From positions 1,240,001 through 1,304,000 of the forward strand of contig NC_040022.1 in assembly GCF_000972845.2 (NCBI RefSeq): a stretch of 64,000 nucleotides of DNA, given 5' to 3'. This DNA is from Larimichthys crocea (taxonomy: Eukaryota; Chordata; Actinopteri; Sciaenidae). The number at the start of each line of letters is the position of its first letter. Position 1 is the stretch's first letter. Made by a program: the position numbers and the translations under genes. Positions 62,942 to 64,000 of this stretch are shown here, piece after piece. The notes under the pieces are model-generated. The model made no database searches, had not been told where the DNA came from, and worked only from the letters and a program-made list of their open reading frames with translations.

Positions 62942-64000
62942 GCAAGTTGATTTCCAAGACATTAAAGAAGACTGAAGGACCTTTCTAACATAGGTTTCCT
63001 AGAGTAAAACTTAAAGGCGAGGTTTTTCCGACTGTGGCGGCCATTTAACATCACTAAAACGAGCGTAATCTCTCAGGTTTGCATTCACAATAAGCAGGAG
63101 CTCTCTGAACCACCAAACATCCCCCAGTTTGTGTTCTCTTTAAAGCATGTTGTCCTCCATTCCTCTCTCTTAATTTACTGTCATCTCTCTAATGTCGACT
63201 GTCCAATTAAAGGCATGAAATGCCACAAAAGCTGTTTCTCTAAAATGAATAAATGACTACATTTGGCAACTGGTGGCTCACATTGTCAGACTGGTTCAAA
63301 TAAAGCCTGATGTAGTCAGTGTTTGCATATTTATTTTATCACATCACTGCTTTCGCTGACAAGTAATTTAGTTATAATCATCATTTTTTTCTTCTGATGT
63401 CAGTGCCATCATTAGTTTTGGAGGGGGAAAAAAAACAGTTTGATGGATATTTTAGTCAGAGAGTAGAGAAGCTCTGATAGTCTGCTTGAAAAGCCTCTGC
63501 AACACAGGGGCAACTGAATAAAACCCGGAGGGATTAAGACCTTGTAAGAGCGGCACGTGAGCAGAGCTGTAATCCACTGAGAGAAAAAGACGTGGATTGA
63601 AAAAGAACAAATCAGGGTGCTGATGGCGGAGGAGGAGGACGGGTATTTGCGTCATGCAGCTGTGACTTTCCATCATGACATCTGGAGGATGGGAGATGCA
63701 GGTGGACAGAGTAATCCTATCTACCCTGGCTTCTCCCACCCATGGCTCTGTTAGGTGTGAGTTACTGCAACCAAAGACAGAGTGTAGCCAAGTGTACGGT
63801 AGATCAGCCTCAAACATATGGCCACAAGCACAACAATGGATACAGTAAATACACATCAGCATGAAATGTGGCTGTTTTCGCTGTGTGCACAGATTAGAGT
63901 TCCCCCCAGGAAATAAGTCACTCATCTATTGGTTTGTACACGTGATTAAAATGAGTTTTGCCACACACAGAAAGGCTGTTTCACAGCAAACAGGAAGGTA
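62942..64000. other. Gene-free right edge
   Basis: No exon recognised. A 157-codon minus-strand frame (63452-63925) is long but has no familiar motif, no start context of note and no splice structure. Confidence 0.4.

Noticed and set aside
63452..63925. 157-codon minus-strand frame
   Set aside because: Longest non-repeat frame outside nptx1, but without known motifs, plausible domain layout or splice context. Frames of this size occur by chance in 64 kb.
4600..64000. Raptor (rptor) exons expected from mammalian gene order
   Set aside because: No segment resembling the raptor N-terminus or its HEAT or WD40 regions was found by eye. A translated search would be decisive.

Overview
The window looks like a piece of a ray-finned fish (percomorph-type teleost) chromosome. 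The evidence is one spliced vertebrate gene with GT/AG introns, long CA/TG microsatellites, several short interspersed repeat families recognised as common in teleost genomes, a hAT-type miniature element and LINE 3' ends. There is no bacterial gene organisation and no CRISPR array. No rRNA gene and no functional tRNA gene was seen.

Region 1 (about 265-4560, minus strand) is the only gene that can be supported: neuronal pentraxin 1 (nptx1). Five coding exons lie at 4019-3576, 3317-3110, 2439-2195, 2116-1937 and 1475-1254. They join in phase to 432 codons plus a stop, the same length as recalled for mammalian NPTX1. A TATA box lies at 4143-4150 and a near-ideal RE1/NRSE (REST) motif at 4544-4560. 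The 3' UTR probably runs left to a poly(A) signal at 295-300.

Region 2 (about 4.6-64 kb) is a long stretch with no recognisable protein-coding exon. It holds microsatellites and repeats: a solo-LTR-like insertion nested in an older repeat (8739-9325), a hAT MITE with an exact 8-bp target duplication (21845-22324), an inverted-repeat element with 26-bp perfect arms (24674-24795), two copies of one unnamed repeat (27288-27675 and 41161-41510), tRNA-derived SINE remains (28080, 36170 and 62826, the last on the minus strand) and two LINE 3' ends (51884 and 59491). Between them lie single-copy blocks that look like conserved non-coding elements, best at 57285-57720. In mammals NPTX1 lies head-to-head with RPTOR. 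I looked for raptor exons to the right of nptx1 by eye and found none, so the stretch may be intergenic regulatory DNA or a giant intron.

The layout is a short neuronal gene with a long, mostly non-coding flank on its 5' side. I found no new multi-gene system. The points most worth checking are the RE1 site, the TAATTA/octamer/AP-1 block at 57.3 kb, the unassigned exon-like segment at 44959-45184, and the precisely bounded transposon insertions.
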